From assembly GCF_018446385.1 (NCBI RefSeq), contig NC_056001.1, positions 9,790,672 to 9,854,671 of the forward strand: 64,000 nt of DNA, read 5' to 3'. Numbering within the stretch: the first letter of the stretch is position 1; every line of letters begins with the position of its first letter. Below, one piece after another: positions 12,229 through 22,749 of the stretch. The position numbers and the translations under genes were made by a program. The notes beneath the pieces are model-generated. The model saw only the letters and a list, made by a program, of their open reading frames with translations, was not told where the DNA came from and did no database searches. The DNA comes from Zingiber officinale. Lineage: Eukaryota; Streptophyta; Magnoliopsida; Zingiberales; Zingiberaceae.

Positions 12229-12797
12229 CATTGTACTTGTTCTTTACGTGGATGATATATTGTTGCAAGCAATGATATGAGTTTGCTACTAGAAATCAAG
12301 TCATTTCTATTCGGTAAATTTGAAATGAAGGGTCTTGGTGAAACATCTTTTGTCTTAAGCATACAGATTGTTCGTGCTCATTCAAGGTACACACTTGGAC
12401 TATCGCAAAAGGCCTATATAGAAAAGGTGCTCATTCGGTACGGTATGTAGAGTTGTGCTCCCGGCGATACTCCGGTGGCAAAGGGTGATAGACTTAGCTT
12501 GCAACAATGTCCACGTAATGAACTTGAGATCAAGGAAATGCAGCAATTCCCCTATGCATCAGTAGTAGGGAGTTTGATGTATGTGTACGCGTCCTGATCT
12601 TGCGTACATTGTGGGGATGTTGGGTAGATATTTGAGTAACCCTGGACCAGCGCATTGAAAAGTTGTAAAGAGGGTTATGCGGTATCTGCAAAGAACGAAG
12701 GATTACATGCTCACTTATCAGAGATCGAGTCATCTGGAGATCATTGGATATTCAGACTCCGATTTTACTGGATACTTGGATAGCAGGAGGTCTATTT
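12229..12797 (+). pseudogene. Copia reverse transcriptase fossil
   Basis: The plus strand shows the YVDD catalytic box at about 12244-12256. Copia-typical stretches follow, such as FEMKGLGE, GLSQKAYIEKVL, QFPYASVVGSLMYV and GYSDSDF. The order matches the C-terminal half of copia RT running into RNase H. It is broken and is interrupted by the neighbouring insertions. Confidence 0.85.
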
Positions 12798-13827
12798 TGT
12801 TGGAACCCCAAGGTTGTTTTGGTGTGATCAAAAAGTTAAGTTAGATCTTATGTGTTTTTAATCTTGTGTCTAAGTGTGCAGGAGCTTAGGAACACAGGTA
12901 GTCGAGCGGAAGACGCAACTAGCGAGAAGGACGGTACGCGGTGCATCCGAGGGACGAGGCGCTGCGGAAGAGTACAATGACGAACGAGAAGGAAGCGTGC
13001 GGTGGTTCCGAGGGATGAGAAGTTGGAGCGGAAGACTGCTCGAGCAAGAGACGCAGCTAGCGAGAAGGTCGGCACGAGGTGCGACCGAGGGACGAAGACT
13101 GCAGATGAGTACGCTGGCGGACGAGAAGGACGCACACGGTGATTCCGAGGGACGAGAAGCCGGAGTAGAAGCCTGCTCAAGAAGACCGGAAGTTGGGTTC
13201 GGGTGAGCCCTATTCCGGATGGCAGAGATCACCCAAGCAAGCGAAAGACTCGGCCTGAGGCGAACGGAGTCGGAGCAGAAGACTCGGGCTGAAAAAAGTC
13301 AGCAGGGTTGACTTTCCCAGCCGGGGCGCCTGGAACTGTCCAGGGCGCCTGGACCAGTCCGAGGCACCCGGAATGCTTCCGGGCGCCCGAACCTAAACTT
13401 TGACCAAGATCGTGTCAATCGCGATCTGAACGTTGGGGGATAAAGTTTTATCCCCCTCAGAGCGCCTGGAACCCTTCGGGGCGCCCCGACCAAGGTTATA
13501 AATATAGCTTTGGTCTAGAAGCTTTTAATTAACACAAGCAATTTACTTCCAATGCTTGTACGCTCAATTTCTAGATTAACTTCTCTGTTTTGCGCTTCAA
13601 CGTTGTAGGAGGTTTCTCCGCCTGAAGGAGTATTTAGTGCTACATTTTCCTTGGATTAATAACCTCCCCGGTTGTAACCAAGTAAATCCCGGTGTGCCTC
13701 ATCTTTTCTGTTTTCCTGTTTAAGTTATAATTTATGCAAGTGTTCTATTGAAAGATCAAGAAGGGTTGTGTTTTTTTTACAAGCTATTCAACCCCCCCTC
13801 CCTTCTAGCCGACCCAGCGGTCCAACA
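12798..13827 (+). repeat. Solo LTR, copia-like, with TSD TATTT
   Basis: The segment runs from TGTTGGAACCCC to GGTCCAACA and is flanked by TATTT at 12793-12797 and 13828-13832. Copia RNase H sequence continues on both sides. No internal region remains, so this is a solo LTR left by LTR-LTR recombination. It contains four irregular units around GAGAAGG...CCGAGGGA (12915-13190), a TATA-like TTATAAATATA near 13496 and several GGGCGCC-type dyads at 13320-13490. Confidence 0.92.
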
Positions 13828-13832
13828 TATTT

Positions 13833-14262
13833 CAGGTTATACCTTCATGTTGGCGGAAGGGGTTATATCATGGAAGCGCCAAACAGACGCTAATAGCCAC
13901 TTCCACTATGGAGGCAGAGTTCATATCCTACTATGAAGTTTCCAACCACGGGATATGGATGCGGAACCTTATCACAGGGTTACAGATCATTGGAGGCATT
14001 GACAGACCATTGAGGATCAACTATGATAACAAAGTTGTAAAATTATATTCCAAGAACAACCGCAGTTCGTCGAAGTCTAAACACATTGACATAAAGTTTT
14101 TGACGGTTAAAGAATAAGTTCAGAGTGGTCAAATAATAATAGAGAATATAAGGACAGATTCTATGTTAGCGGATCCACTCACCAAGGGTTTACCACCCAA
14201 GGTGTTTCATCAGCATGTACTAAATATAGGGGTTCTTCCTTTTGATGAAGTACTCATTGTGT
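13833..14262 (+). pseudogene. Copia RNase H and pol end, fossil
   Basis: The plus strand resumes the older copia element after the solo LTR. It shows GYTFMLAEGVISWK, then MEAEFISYYE (RNase H), then SSSKSKHIDIKF and DSMLADPLTKGLPPKVFHQH, the usual end of copia pol. It is broken in several places. Confidence 0.85.
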
Positions 14263-14772
14263 AGAAATCTGTATTTTGTGTGATGCTCTATGTTTATAAA
14301 CACATATTTTTGACTCATTATATATACTGTAGTTTTTCTTATATGTGTGCATGATTTTATGAATGTTATATTTACTATTGCTGTTTTTGCATTTGGTTGT
14401 TGTAAATATGATATGAACTCTGCTTGGAGTCATAAAGTCGAATCATGATTTACCACTGCAGTTTAGCATCAAGTTTTGGTAAATATGATTTGGACCCGTT
14501 TGGGTCATAAGAGGACTTATTGAGAATGAGCACTTGCATATCACATTTCGTGTCATTCTTGTACTACATATCCACATTTGATCTATGTCGTTAATGATAT
14601 TAGTACTATGATTACTGTTGAATCTTGTTACAGTTATAGTGACTATGACTTCTTTAGTTCTATACTAATTGATTTAATAGACCAGATTGTTTAAAGGGGC
14701 ATTTAACCCATAAAGTTTGATATGTTGAGCTCAACTTAGGGGTTGTGTGGTGTATAAAGAATCAAGTATAGC

Positions 14773-14785
14773 CCAAGTGGGAGAT
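14773..14785 (+). other. Polypurine tract of the plus-strand copia
   Basis: The purine run AAGTGGGAGAT lies directly before the LTR start TGTAGAATTAAG, as in most plant copia elements. Confidence 0.8.
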
Positions 14786-15238
14786 TGTAGAATTAAGTCC
14801 ACATGGGTGGACTAGATCCAATTGAGTCCACATGGGTGAACTTAATCTCCATAAGGTTGGACTCACACTTGATTAATACATACGTAACCAATTACCAATA
14901 AAGTAACTAAACCAATTAAGTGATCTCATGCTTCATGCATATAAAGAGAGTTTGGATTAAATAGATATGGATTTAATGTGTAGCTCTTATAACTCGGTTC
15001 ATTAACATTGATGGACTATTAATGATGGATGAGATTTTATGGTAAATAGTCCCTATATGTTGGGCCAAGTGTAAAAGGGAAGAGATAGGGTTCATTAGAG
15101 AATGTTGAACCTAGTTCTTCCTTTTGGTTTCTTCTTTCCCATTTGAGAAGAAAAGTATTTACCGGTTCAATCCTGTGGAAGACGTCCGTTGCGCTCGCGG
15201 GATACTACGACGATAAGTAAGAAGCACTAATCTTTACA
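14786..15238 (+). repeat. 3' LTR of the plus-strand copia element
   Basis: This 453-bp LTR runs from TGTAGAATTAAG to ATCTTTACA, with inverted ends TGTA/TACA. A TATA-like TATAAAGAG lies near 14941. The left LTR is outside the window. Confidence 0.8.
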
Positions 15239-15826
15239 ATGAATTCAAGTCAGTCATCTAAAAGGTTATTATTTCATTTTTTTTATACTTTAAAAATGAT
15301 GATAACTAAATCCTTAAAAGAAATACATATTCTTGATGTATTGCAAGTCTTACAGCAATTAGCTAGGATTGTTGAATTTTATAATGCTATTCAAGTGACT
15401 AACGACTCTTTTATTGGTGGTCAATATCTCAAGAGTCTTTTCTTAATATTAATATTAATTATCAGGCAAGTGATTCGTTTCCCTTTAAATATAGTAATTA
15501 AAATAAGTCTTTCATTAAGTTTTAATTATTTTAAAAGTTGTTTTTTCTAATTGCCATCTACACAAATCAGTTCACGCTAGAATCGGGAATATTCAAGTTG
15601 TTTTTAGATACGCACTCAAGAATATTATTCATGATTTAATAACGTGTATGTTGGAAAGGTACTTCTTCAATTAGCTTTGTCAATTACACGGATATGATCG
15701 ATCTTTTCTTGAGATATGTATAGATTTCTGATTATGGCACTTCAACCACTGTATAGTTTCATCACTCATGACTCTGCTGCAAGATCATCTCTTAGCTTCT
15801 TCTGCATTATTTATGCAACTAGCCGG

Positions 15827-16424
15827 TTACCAATAATTCGGATACTGATCCTCCCAAATCACAAAAGGATACGGGGGGTGCATGAAAGGGCCTTGGCCAA
15901 GCCAAGCTAGTTCTATTGGTTTCTCATCTTTCTTCTCTTCCTTCTTCTCATCTTTCTTCTCTTCCTTCTTCACCTCTGCCACGCTGAGGAGCTCCACGTG
16001 CCCCATCTTCTTCCTCAGAACCCTTGTTAGATCCACCGAGTCAACATCTCCCACGACGACAATCTTATCATCTTCCAGCGCCACCGATACGACGCCTGCA
16101 TGCATATAATTAAAAGCATAATCAATTAGAGCGCGAGAATGAAGAAGCAGAGAAAAAACAGAGGAAGTTAATTCCTCGCGAACGAACGAAGTGATTAATA
16201 ATAACGCACCGTGCACGCCGACAGCAGTTTGGAGAGCCTTCGCCTTCTTCTTGGGGTTATCCATCGTCAGCTTCATCACCATCTTTTGCTGAATTTGTTT
16301 ATTTTTTTATTTTAACAGAAATTCAATCAGCAACTAAACAGAGAAGAAGAAGAAGGAAGAAGAAGAAGAAGAAGAAATAACTATTCCATATATAAAGGTG
16401 TACGAGTGCACTGACCTGAACCAT
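15827..16424 (-). CDS. Small HMA-domain protein (HIPP/sHMA-like), copy 1, CaaX lost
   Basis: My model is complement(join(15827..16095, 16210..16288, 16416..16424)), 118 residues. Exon 1 codes only Met-Val-Gln before a GTCAG donor. Exon 2 starts QKMVMKLTM and exon 3 joins VHG to VVSVALEDDKIVVVG. This is the heavy-metal-associated fold (residues about 4-68) of the plant small-HMA/HIPP family, to which rice targets of blast AVR-Pik effectors and the HMA decoys of Pik/RGA5 receptors belong. The metal-binding CxxC is absent. After the domain comes a Lys/Glu-rich tail (VKKEEKKDEKKEEKKDEK) and a Pro/aromatic end. The protein stops at PNYW, without the isoprenylation box that copy 2 keeps. A GAA microsatellite lies in intron 1. 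A role in metal handling or immunity is inferred from the family only. Confidence 0.85.
16341..16376. repeat. GAA microsatellite in sHMA copy 1 intron
   Basis: An imperfect (GAA)n run of about 36 bp lies in intron 1 of the first sHMA gene. The same run occurs at the same place in copy 2 (22099-22129), so it predates the duplication. Confidence 0.9.
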
Positions 16425-16531
16425 CCTGAGATACAAGAAACTGCTCTTTAACTTCTTGAATCGAGGAGATGAATTGGAGTGGATTGGGACTTGTGTGTAA
16501 CTGATGATCCAAAAGCTCGTAACTACTCGCT

Positions 16532-16539
16532 CTTTTATA
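16532..16539 (-). promoter_or_regulatory. TATA box of sHMA copy 1
   Basis: The minus strand reads TATAAAAG 108 bp upstream of the start codon. The same box occurs at 22288-22295 before copy 2. Confidence 0.6.
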
Positions 16540-16699
16540 CACAAAACAGAGGAGTAGGTAGCAATGCCAATGACCTGTTCGGTGGCACGCAAGGTTTGAA
16601 CTAAAACGCGGTGTTGATTCTATTGACCCCGTCGTCAGTCTTCGGACATCATTTCAATAGTTATAATTGGAAATTAATATTCCAATAGTTATAATTAAG

Positions 16700-19600
16700 A
16701 GTGCTAATAACATTCAATAATTTACAGTCTTTATCAGTTTCTTATATTTTGTATTTGCTAAACCTTTCCAGTTTGCTGGTTTGAAACTAAATAAAGCCAT
16801 TTTTTTTTTGTGTAACTTTTCCTTTTGGATTGGCAATTGAAAAAAAAAAAACCTAATTAACTGTGATGAATTCCATGTCAAACATTTGATTCAATAAAGC
16901 AACATCAAATTGTATGTATAAGATTCCTGTTTTTTTCTAAAAAAACTTTTTTTACTTAATCTGTTTGACTACATGTATCCTTAATGTATGGTTCTTTTAA
17001 CTGTCGAAGAACCTTCTTGGTCCTTCTATTTTTTTTTGTAGACATTTGAGGAGGCTGATACAAAACATGATGATAGAATTGATAAAGAAGAATGAGTCTT
17101 ATCTTGCGGCATCCCTCTCTTTTAAAAAATATCTCTCCAATACCTCAGGTGATCTAGTCTATGATTCAGTGAACATTTTTACCTTCTGTATGTTGGAATG
17201 AACAAAATATTGTACAATTAAAATTTCATTTACTGATCAAAGAATTGATGACTTATTAATGTAACAAACATGGTGAGTAATAAACCATTGATTTAAATAA
17301 ATGCACATATAGATAAAGCAAGTGGACATTTTTATGATAGGACACCACAAATTTAGCTTTGTTGTCGACAAGCAACTGTACAGAAGATAATTGTAAAACA
17401 CCCTTACCTCAGTAGTTGAGGTAGAGCTCATTTCTCAGACGACAGGTTTCAATGTTGCAGTGATTCTATAGTAACATATACGGAAAAATATATATACAGA
17501 GCACAATTACTTGAATTATAAATCTTATTTTACTTCCTGGTCATACCTTGTAAATTTCATGCCAAAGTTTCTCACATAGGAATAGATTTCTTTCTTCAAT
17601 TCATTGTGCTAGGTATTTCTTTTACATGTATTTATTTCATGCCACATTGAGACATGCATACCCTATTATTATATTCATGTGTTTAATTTGTACTCACAGG
17701 TTAAGAAAATAATTTCTACTGTGGATGCAGGTGCTTGCTTATAATTACATGATTAGGAATTTAGGATTGTGATTTAATGTAAGAAAAGAATATCGTTATT
17801 GTTATGACCTCAACAGACATGGTGTTAATTAGTTATAACCTTGATTAGATGTGGCTCTAGAATTGCTTTCATATTTCATGTTACGCAATTGGAAACAAGC
17901 TTTTCCTTGGAAGAATAGCATTGTTGATATATAATATTAAGATTCTGAGGGTACTTTTGATAATATCATGATCTTGAGGTATTTTGTAAAAACAGTTAAA
18001 ATTTATTTGTTTGTTTTGACTGATATAGGAAGCGGTACTACCTCAACGTAGTAAACAGGTTCAAATACAACCCAAGTCTAATCTAATTGGAACCTCTCAG
18101 CTGAATTTAGTATTTATGTATATTGGCATTATGATCATTCTATAAATTGACACGAGCTGACAATTTTGACGTGTTTCATTCGTTGAATTGAATCTCTCTA
18201 TACAATAATATGAAGAATATATATTCTAAAAAACATGTCGGATGAACAGAGCTTTGACTAACTGATTGCTGTACTTGGCGAAAAGTCTTCCAGGTCGAAA
18301 GACTGGATTATCGAGTTCTGAATTCTGGGTAAGAAGACGGGCATACAAGGTAAGAGAGGTGTAAAAAGGTGGAAAACCAGATTCTTAACAAAAAGGTTGG
18401 AATTAGAAGAGATCACTAGATCGGATATTAGAGTGGATGAAGATCATGTAGAAACTTTAGGTTCATTTGATATAAAATAATTAGTTTTGATTGGTACATT
18501 AAATGGAATATGTACTTGAAGGTTTGGGGATTGAAAAATCCTATTTTAAAATTTATCAATCGATGGATGATATGGGGTTTGAATCTCGGCATAGCCGAGG
18601 TGCGCTAAGCACTAGTAGTCATCCGTGATTTAACTCCTCCATGTTGACCCTGGGACGGGTTGACAATAGCGCTGGGAGCGAGCGTAGTCACCTTTACCAC
18701 CATTGTTAAACTTTATTTGCAACTACTGCAACTCAACAATCAAAATCAAGATCTCATCTGCAACACTCTCTCAAACAACACTTAAAAAGGAGAATTGTGT
18801 TTAATCCCTTTTACTTTCTTTTTCTGTGTTGTGTTTTTACCTGAGTGAGAGTTGTAAATCCTAATACAATTGTAAAAGATTTTTCCACCTTTGATACTGT
18901 TATAAGAATGAGAGTTTATAATGAAAACTGTGATTATTGGTATTGATCCTTAGATTAATTAGCTGAAGGAGATGGATACAAGATGTTAGTGATCTGGAGT
19001 GCTCAGCTTCACATATCCATCATAAAATTAAGAAGAAGAATCGACGTGAACTAGTCACTCTCCTTGGCTTAGGTGTCCTAACAGTTAGTGATCCGTTCTA
19101 ATCTTCTGACTTAAATTGTTAAATTTCTTATAGTGCTAATTGAAACCCGTAATATTATTAGTTTTAATTATTATTAAATAGCAATTAATTATCATTAAAT
19201 AGAAGTAACCCAAGTCAATACTCAAGTCAATATTATTTAGTTTTAATTTATTGATTAAATCTGTAGATAAACCCATGGGGCGGCGATAGTTTTAATTTCC
19301 TCGCAGAATAGCTTTCGCAAATAAATCAACGAAAGCGATTTTAATGAAATTTCTTGTAGCTATAGTAATTAGTTGTTGATTTGTCGCTAATTCATTGGCT
19401 GCGGACGTGGCCTCATTATAATTCCGGTTAAATTGAATATATATTTTGGCCTCTGTTTTGGATTCGGATCAACGCGATGCGACCATGTGATGTGAGCCAG
19501 ATTATGATATTATTTTTCTTCACTCGAAAAAATAAATGATTTTGCCGATTCGTCATGTTAGTGACGTGGTCTTTATTCTTGGATTAGATCTGGAAGGCAT

Positions 19601-20620
19601 GGACATTTTCTAGCCAAGTCCGACAACGAGATCTTTTTTATAATATTGTCGTTGGCTATTCAAGCAAGTGGATCTGGATCTTCGACGTAATCTAAGAGGC
19701 AAAAATAAAGCTGGATTCCTAGCTATAATCCAAAAGACTGTCAAACCACAGAAATGGGTGAGGGTTAAGGGTGTGTATTCGATTAATTGGATCTATAAAT
19801 TTACCAAATTAATTAAAAATAGATTTAATATTGACTCACTCCTAGTGAAGATGAATCTCATAAGAGTCCACGGTGAGTTAGATATAAAATTATCCTAATT
19901 TCAAGTGATCTTTTCTATCCTTAATTTCAAATAATAGCCTTGTTTTTTCTCTTGTTTTTTCCTTAAACAATGTCTTCTTTCTCGCTATAAGTATTTTCTT
20001 ACCTTTAACCACTATATTTGCCGCTCTAGAGTCGATAGAATCTAGTTATCTGAAGCTTAATTATTCAAGATTCTTTGTAACTTGTTATTATATAATATAA
20101 ACAGTTTTGAATGTCTATAAATCTATAACATGTGATATATTACATGTGTTCTTTTGTCTAGGCGTGCGTGGTGATTCCATTGATGTCATGAGCGAATAAG
20201 AACAAAAAAAAAATCGTTGAATTGTTATTATAATTGAATAATACTAATAATATGTTAAAAAAATTATTGATTGAAATTTATGAGAATTTTAATCCGTTGT
20301 TATTACCATGTGACAACAATTTTGAGAGCTTTTGCAATCGATCTTATCTGATAGATAAGATTTAAGAGTGGAATCAATATTTTTTTGATGGATGATGGAT
20401 CCATTATTGAACATGAAAGTGCAAGTTGTCCCGAATTATGAAGTTGATTGGAACTGTTCTTTTAAAAAACATCATATTAAACCAATCTTTCCTTTTCCTA
20501 TACCTTTCATTTTTCTGTTCCCGATTTATTATAGCTTTTATAAAGTTCTAATGAATTCAAAAGCAAAATTTTGGGTTTTTCTTAAAACTTTTATACTAAG
20601 TTATAATAATAGTATTATAA
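16700..20620. other. AT-rich spacer between the sHMA units, no gene recognised
   Basis: About 3.9 kb separates the two duplicated units. I find no convincing exon set. The 76-residue frame at 19668-19898 resembles no family I know. A hairpin CTCGGCATAGCCGAG lies near 18570, inside a moderately GC-rich patch (18550-18720) that could be an old repeat. Confidence 0.5.
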
Positions 20621-21563
20621 TTGGGAATTAATATTTTAAATTGATGAAAACACACTATACATGAGTATTGTTAGGTCGTTTGTCATATATTTTAGAAATT
20701 TCCCATCCATTGACTTGACTAGTAAAATAAAACTAATGCATTTTGGAAAATTACAATTAGCTAGGATAGTTGAATTTTATAATGATATTCAAGTGGCTAA
20801 CGACTCTTTTATTGATGGGGCAAAAGACTGATTCACTCGTCTCAGTCCCTATCAACTTTCGACTCTAGAATTTCATGTGATAATATCTCATGTTTCAACC
20901 ACCGTACCGTTCCGGAGAACGACAGCTCTTTTATCGGTGATCAATATCCCAAGAGTCTTTTCTTAAAATTAATATATTATCAGGCAAGTGATTCGTTTCC
21001 CATTAAATAGATTAAAATGAGCCTTTCATTAAGTTTTAATTTTTTTAAGAGTTGTTTTTCTAATTGCCGTCTACACAAATCGGTTCACGCTCGAATCGGG
21101 AATATTCAAGTTGTTTTTAGATACGCACACAGGAATATGATTCATGATTTAATAACGTGTATGTTGGAAAGGTACTTCTTTAACTTAATCAACTACACCG
21201 CCACTGTGATCTCATGCGAATCTAAAGTCGCGTGAGAAATCTAAATAACGTCATTTGGTATTATAAATTAAAGTTACTTTCTAAAACTTTTTTTTTATAT
21301 AGTTTTACTGTTTAATTTTATTTTTCTAAAACTATAACTCATTGATTCATCAACGCGGATATATGATCGATCTTTTCTTGAGAGAGAGAAAAAAATATTA
21401 TGATTATTATCCGGCTAAATGATTTGCCAATCGCAATTTAGAAAAAAACATTCTCTGCATCAGTAACTTATATATAGATTTCTTACAAATGATTATGCCA
21501 CTTCAACTACAAACTGTATGGTATAGTTTCATCACTCTCTCTGCTGCAAGATCATCTCTTCTT

Positions 21564-22180
21564 CTACATTATTATGCAACCAGTTGGTTCTCGATAATAC
21601 GGATCCTCCGGAATCATAATAGGAATTTGTTGCATGAAAGGGCCATAGCTGGGCCAAGTTACAGCTACTGGTTCCGCTCCCTTCTTCTCTTCTTTCTTCT
21701 CTTCCTTCTTGTTTTCAGCCACGCTGAGGAGATCCACGTGGCCCATCTTCTTCCTCAGAATCCTTGTTAGATCCACCGAGTCAACATCTCCCACGACGAC
21801 AATCTTATCATCTTCCAGCGTCACCGATACGACGCCTGCATGCATATATGCCGGTAACAAATTAAAGCACAATCAATTAGAGCGCGAGAATGAAGAAGCA
21901 GAGAAAAAACAGAGGAAGTTAATTCCTCGCGAACGAACGAAGTGATTAATAATAACGCACCGTGCACGCCGACAGCAGTTTTGAGAGCCTTCGCCTTCTT
22001 CTTGGGGTCTTCCATCGTCAGCTTCATCACCATCTTTTGCTGAATTTGTTTATTTTTTTATTTTTACAGAAATTCAATCAGCAACTAAACAGAGAAGCTG
22101 AAGAAGAAGAAGAAGAAGAAGAAGAAGAGCATATAACAATTCCATATATAAAGCTGTACGACTGCACTCACCTGAACCAT
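21564..22180 (-). CDS. Small HMA-domain isoprenylated protein (HIPP/sHMA-like), copy 2
   Basis: My model is complement(join(21564..21835, 21961..22039, 22172..22180)), 119 residues, with the same three-exon layout as copy 1. Exon 1 is Met-Val-Gln before a GTGAGT donor. The HMA fold spans about residues 4-68 (VMKLTMEDPKKKAKAL, VVSVTLEDDKIVVVG, DLTRILRKKMGHVDLLSV) and lacks a CxxC metal site. A Lys/Glu linker follows, then a tail ending Cys-Ile-Ile-Met, a CaaX box for isoprenylation. That predicts a lipid-anchored protein at the plasma membrane. The HMA parts of the two copies differ at only a few residues, while the tails differ strongly. Function is inferred from the sHMA/HIPP family. Confidence 0.88.
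22099..22129. repeat. GAA microsatellite in sHMA copy 2 intron
   Basis: A nearly pure (GAA)n run lies in intron 1, matching the position of the run in copy 1. Confidence 0.9.
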
Positions 22181-22287
22181 CCTGAGATATAAGAAACTGC
22201 TCTTTAACTTCTTGAATTGAGGCGAGGAATTGGAGTGGATTGGGACTTGTGTGTAACTGATGATCCAAAGGCTCGCAACTACTCGCT

Positions 22288-22295
22288 CTTTTATA
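22288..22295 (-). promoter_or_regulatory. TATA box of sHMA copy 2
   Basis: The minus strand reads TATAAAAG 108 bp upstream of the start codon at 22180. It is conserved with copy 1. Confidence 0.6.
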
Positions 22296-22455
22296 CACAA
22301 AACAAAGGAGTCGCTAGCTAGCAAGTAGCAAATGGCAATGGCCTGTTCCGTGGCAGGCGAGGTTTGAACTAAAACGCGGTGTTCATTCTATTGACCCCGT
22401 CGTCAGTCTTCGGACATCATTCCAGTAGTTAAAATTGGAAATTAATATTTCAGAT

Positions 22456-22745
22456 TGATGAACTACGCACGCGTTGACTTGACTAGCAAAGCAAAATAAT
22501 GAATCTGCAAATCGCAATCAGCTAGGATTTTTTTTTTTATGGCTAAAAAATGATGGAGGGCGAGGAAAATGATCACCGTGCAGATGAATTTTATGATATT
22601 AATCGAGTGACGAATAAAACTGAAAGACTCGTATATTGATGATTTGATCAGATAAGATCCATGTCCATGTCTCCACAGTGGTCTCCGTATTAACGGACTA
22701 AGACACGTAATTAGTTTCCCATTAAACATAGACTTGAATAAGTCT
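22456..22745. repeat. Edge of a third tandem unit
   Basis: The sequence GTTGACTTGACTAGCAAA through CAGCTAGGA, then GAATTTTATGATATTAATCGAGTG and later GTTTCCCATTAAA, repeats in the same order the left edge of unit 2 (about 20710-21010). No third sHMA gene follows, so this looks like the remnant of a once longer array. Confidence 0.65.
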
Positions 22746-22749
22746 TCAC

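Larger units (their letters stand above)
12229..15238 (+). mobile_element. Ty1/copia retrotransposon, plus strand, right part only
   Basis: This is the 3' part of a copia element: reverse transcriptase from the YVDD box onward, RNase H, a polypurine tract and a 3' LTR. It is the oldest layer of the nest, because both the minus-strand copia element and the solo LTR at 12798-13827 lie inside it. Its left part is beyond the window. The coding parts are decayed, with several breaks. Confidence 0.85.
15340..16690. repeat. Tandem duplication unit 1 (with sHMA gene copy 1)
   Basis: This segment and 20755-22455 share the sHMA gene, its promoter and about 0.5-0.8 kb of 3' flank. Shared flank landmarks include GCTAGGAT.GTTGAATTTTAT, AGAGTCTTTTCTTAA and GGCAAGTGATTCGTTTCCC. 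Unit 2 carries about 110 bp of extra sequence around 20820-20930. Confidence 0.85.
20755..22455. repeat. Tandem duplication unit 2 (with sHMA gene copy 2)
   Basis: This is the partner of 15340-16690, homologous through gene, promoter and 3' flank. Upstream homology ends near 22450 (unit 1: near 16680). Confidence 0.85.

Noticed and set aside
12874-13232. Open frames of 110-120 codons on both strands within the solo LTR
   Set aside because: They come from repeated GC-rich LTR units, overlap each other on opposite strands and have no family resemblance.
18550-18725. GC-richer patch with CTCGGCATAGCCGAG palindrome and a B-box-like GGTTTGAATCT
   Set aside because: Considered as a SINE. No clear A-box, poly-A tail or flanking duplication.
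19668-19898. 76-codon plus-strand frame between the sHMA genes
   Set aside because: No domain, no convincing splice context and no recognisable homologue. AT-rich composition allows such frames by chance.
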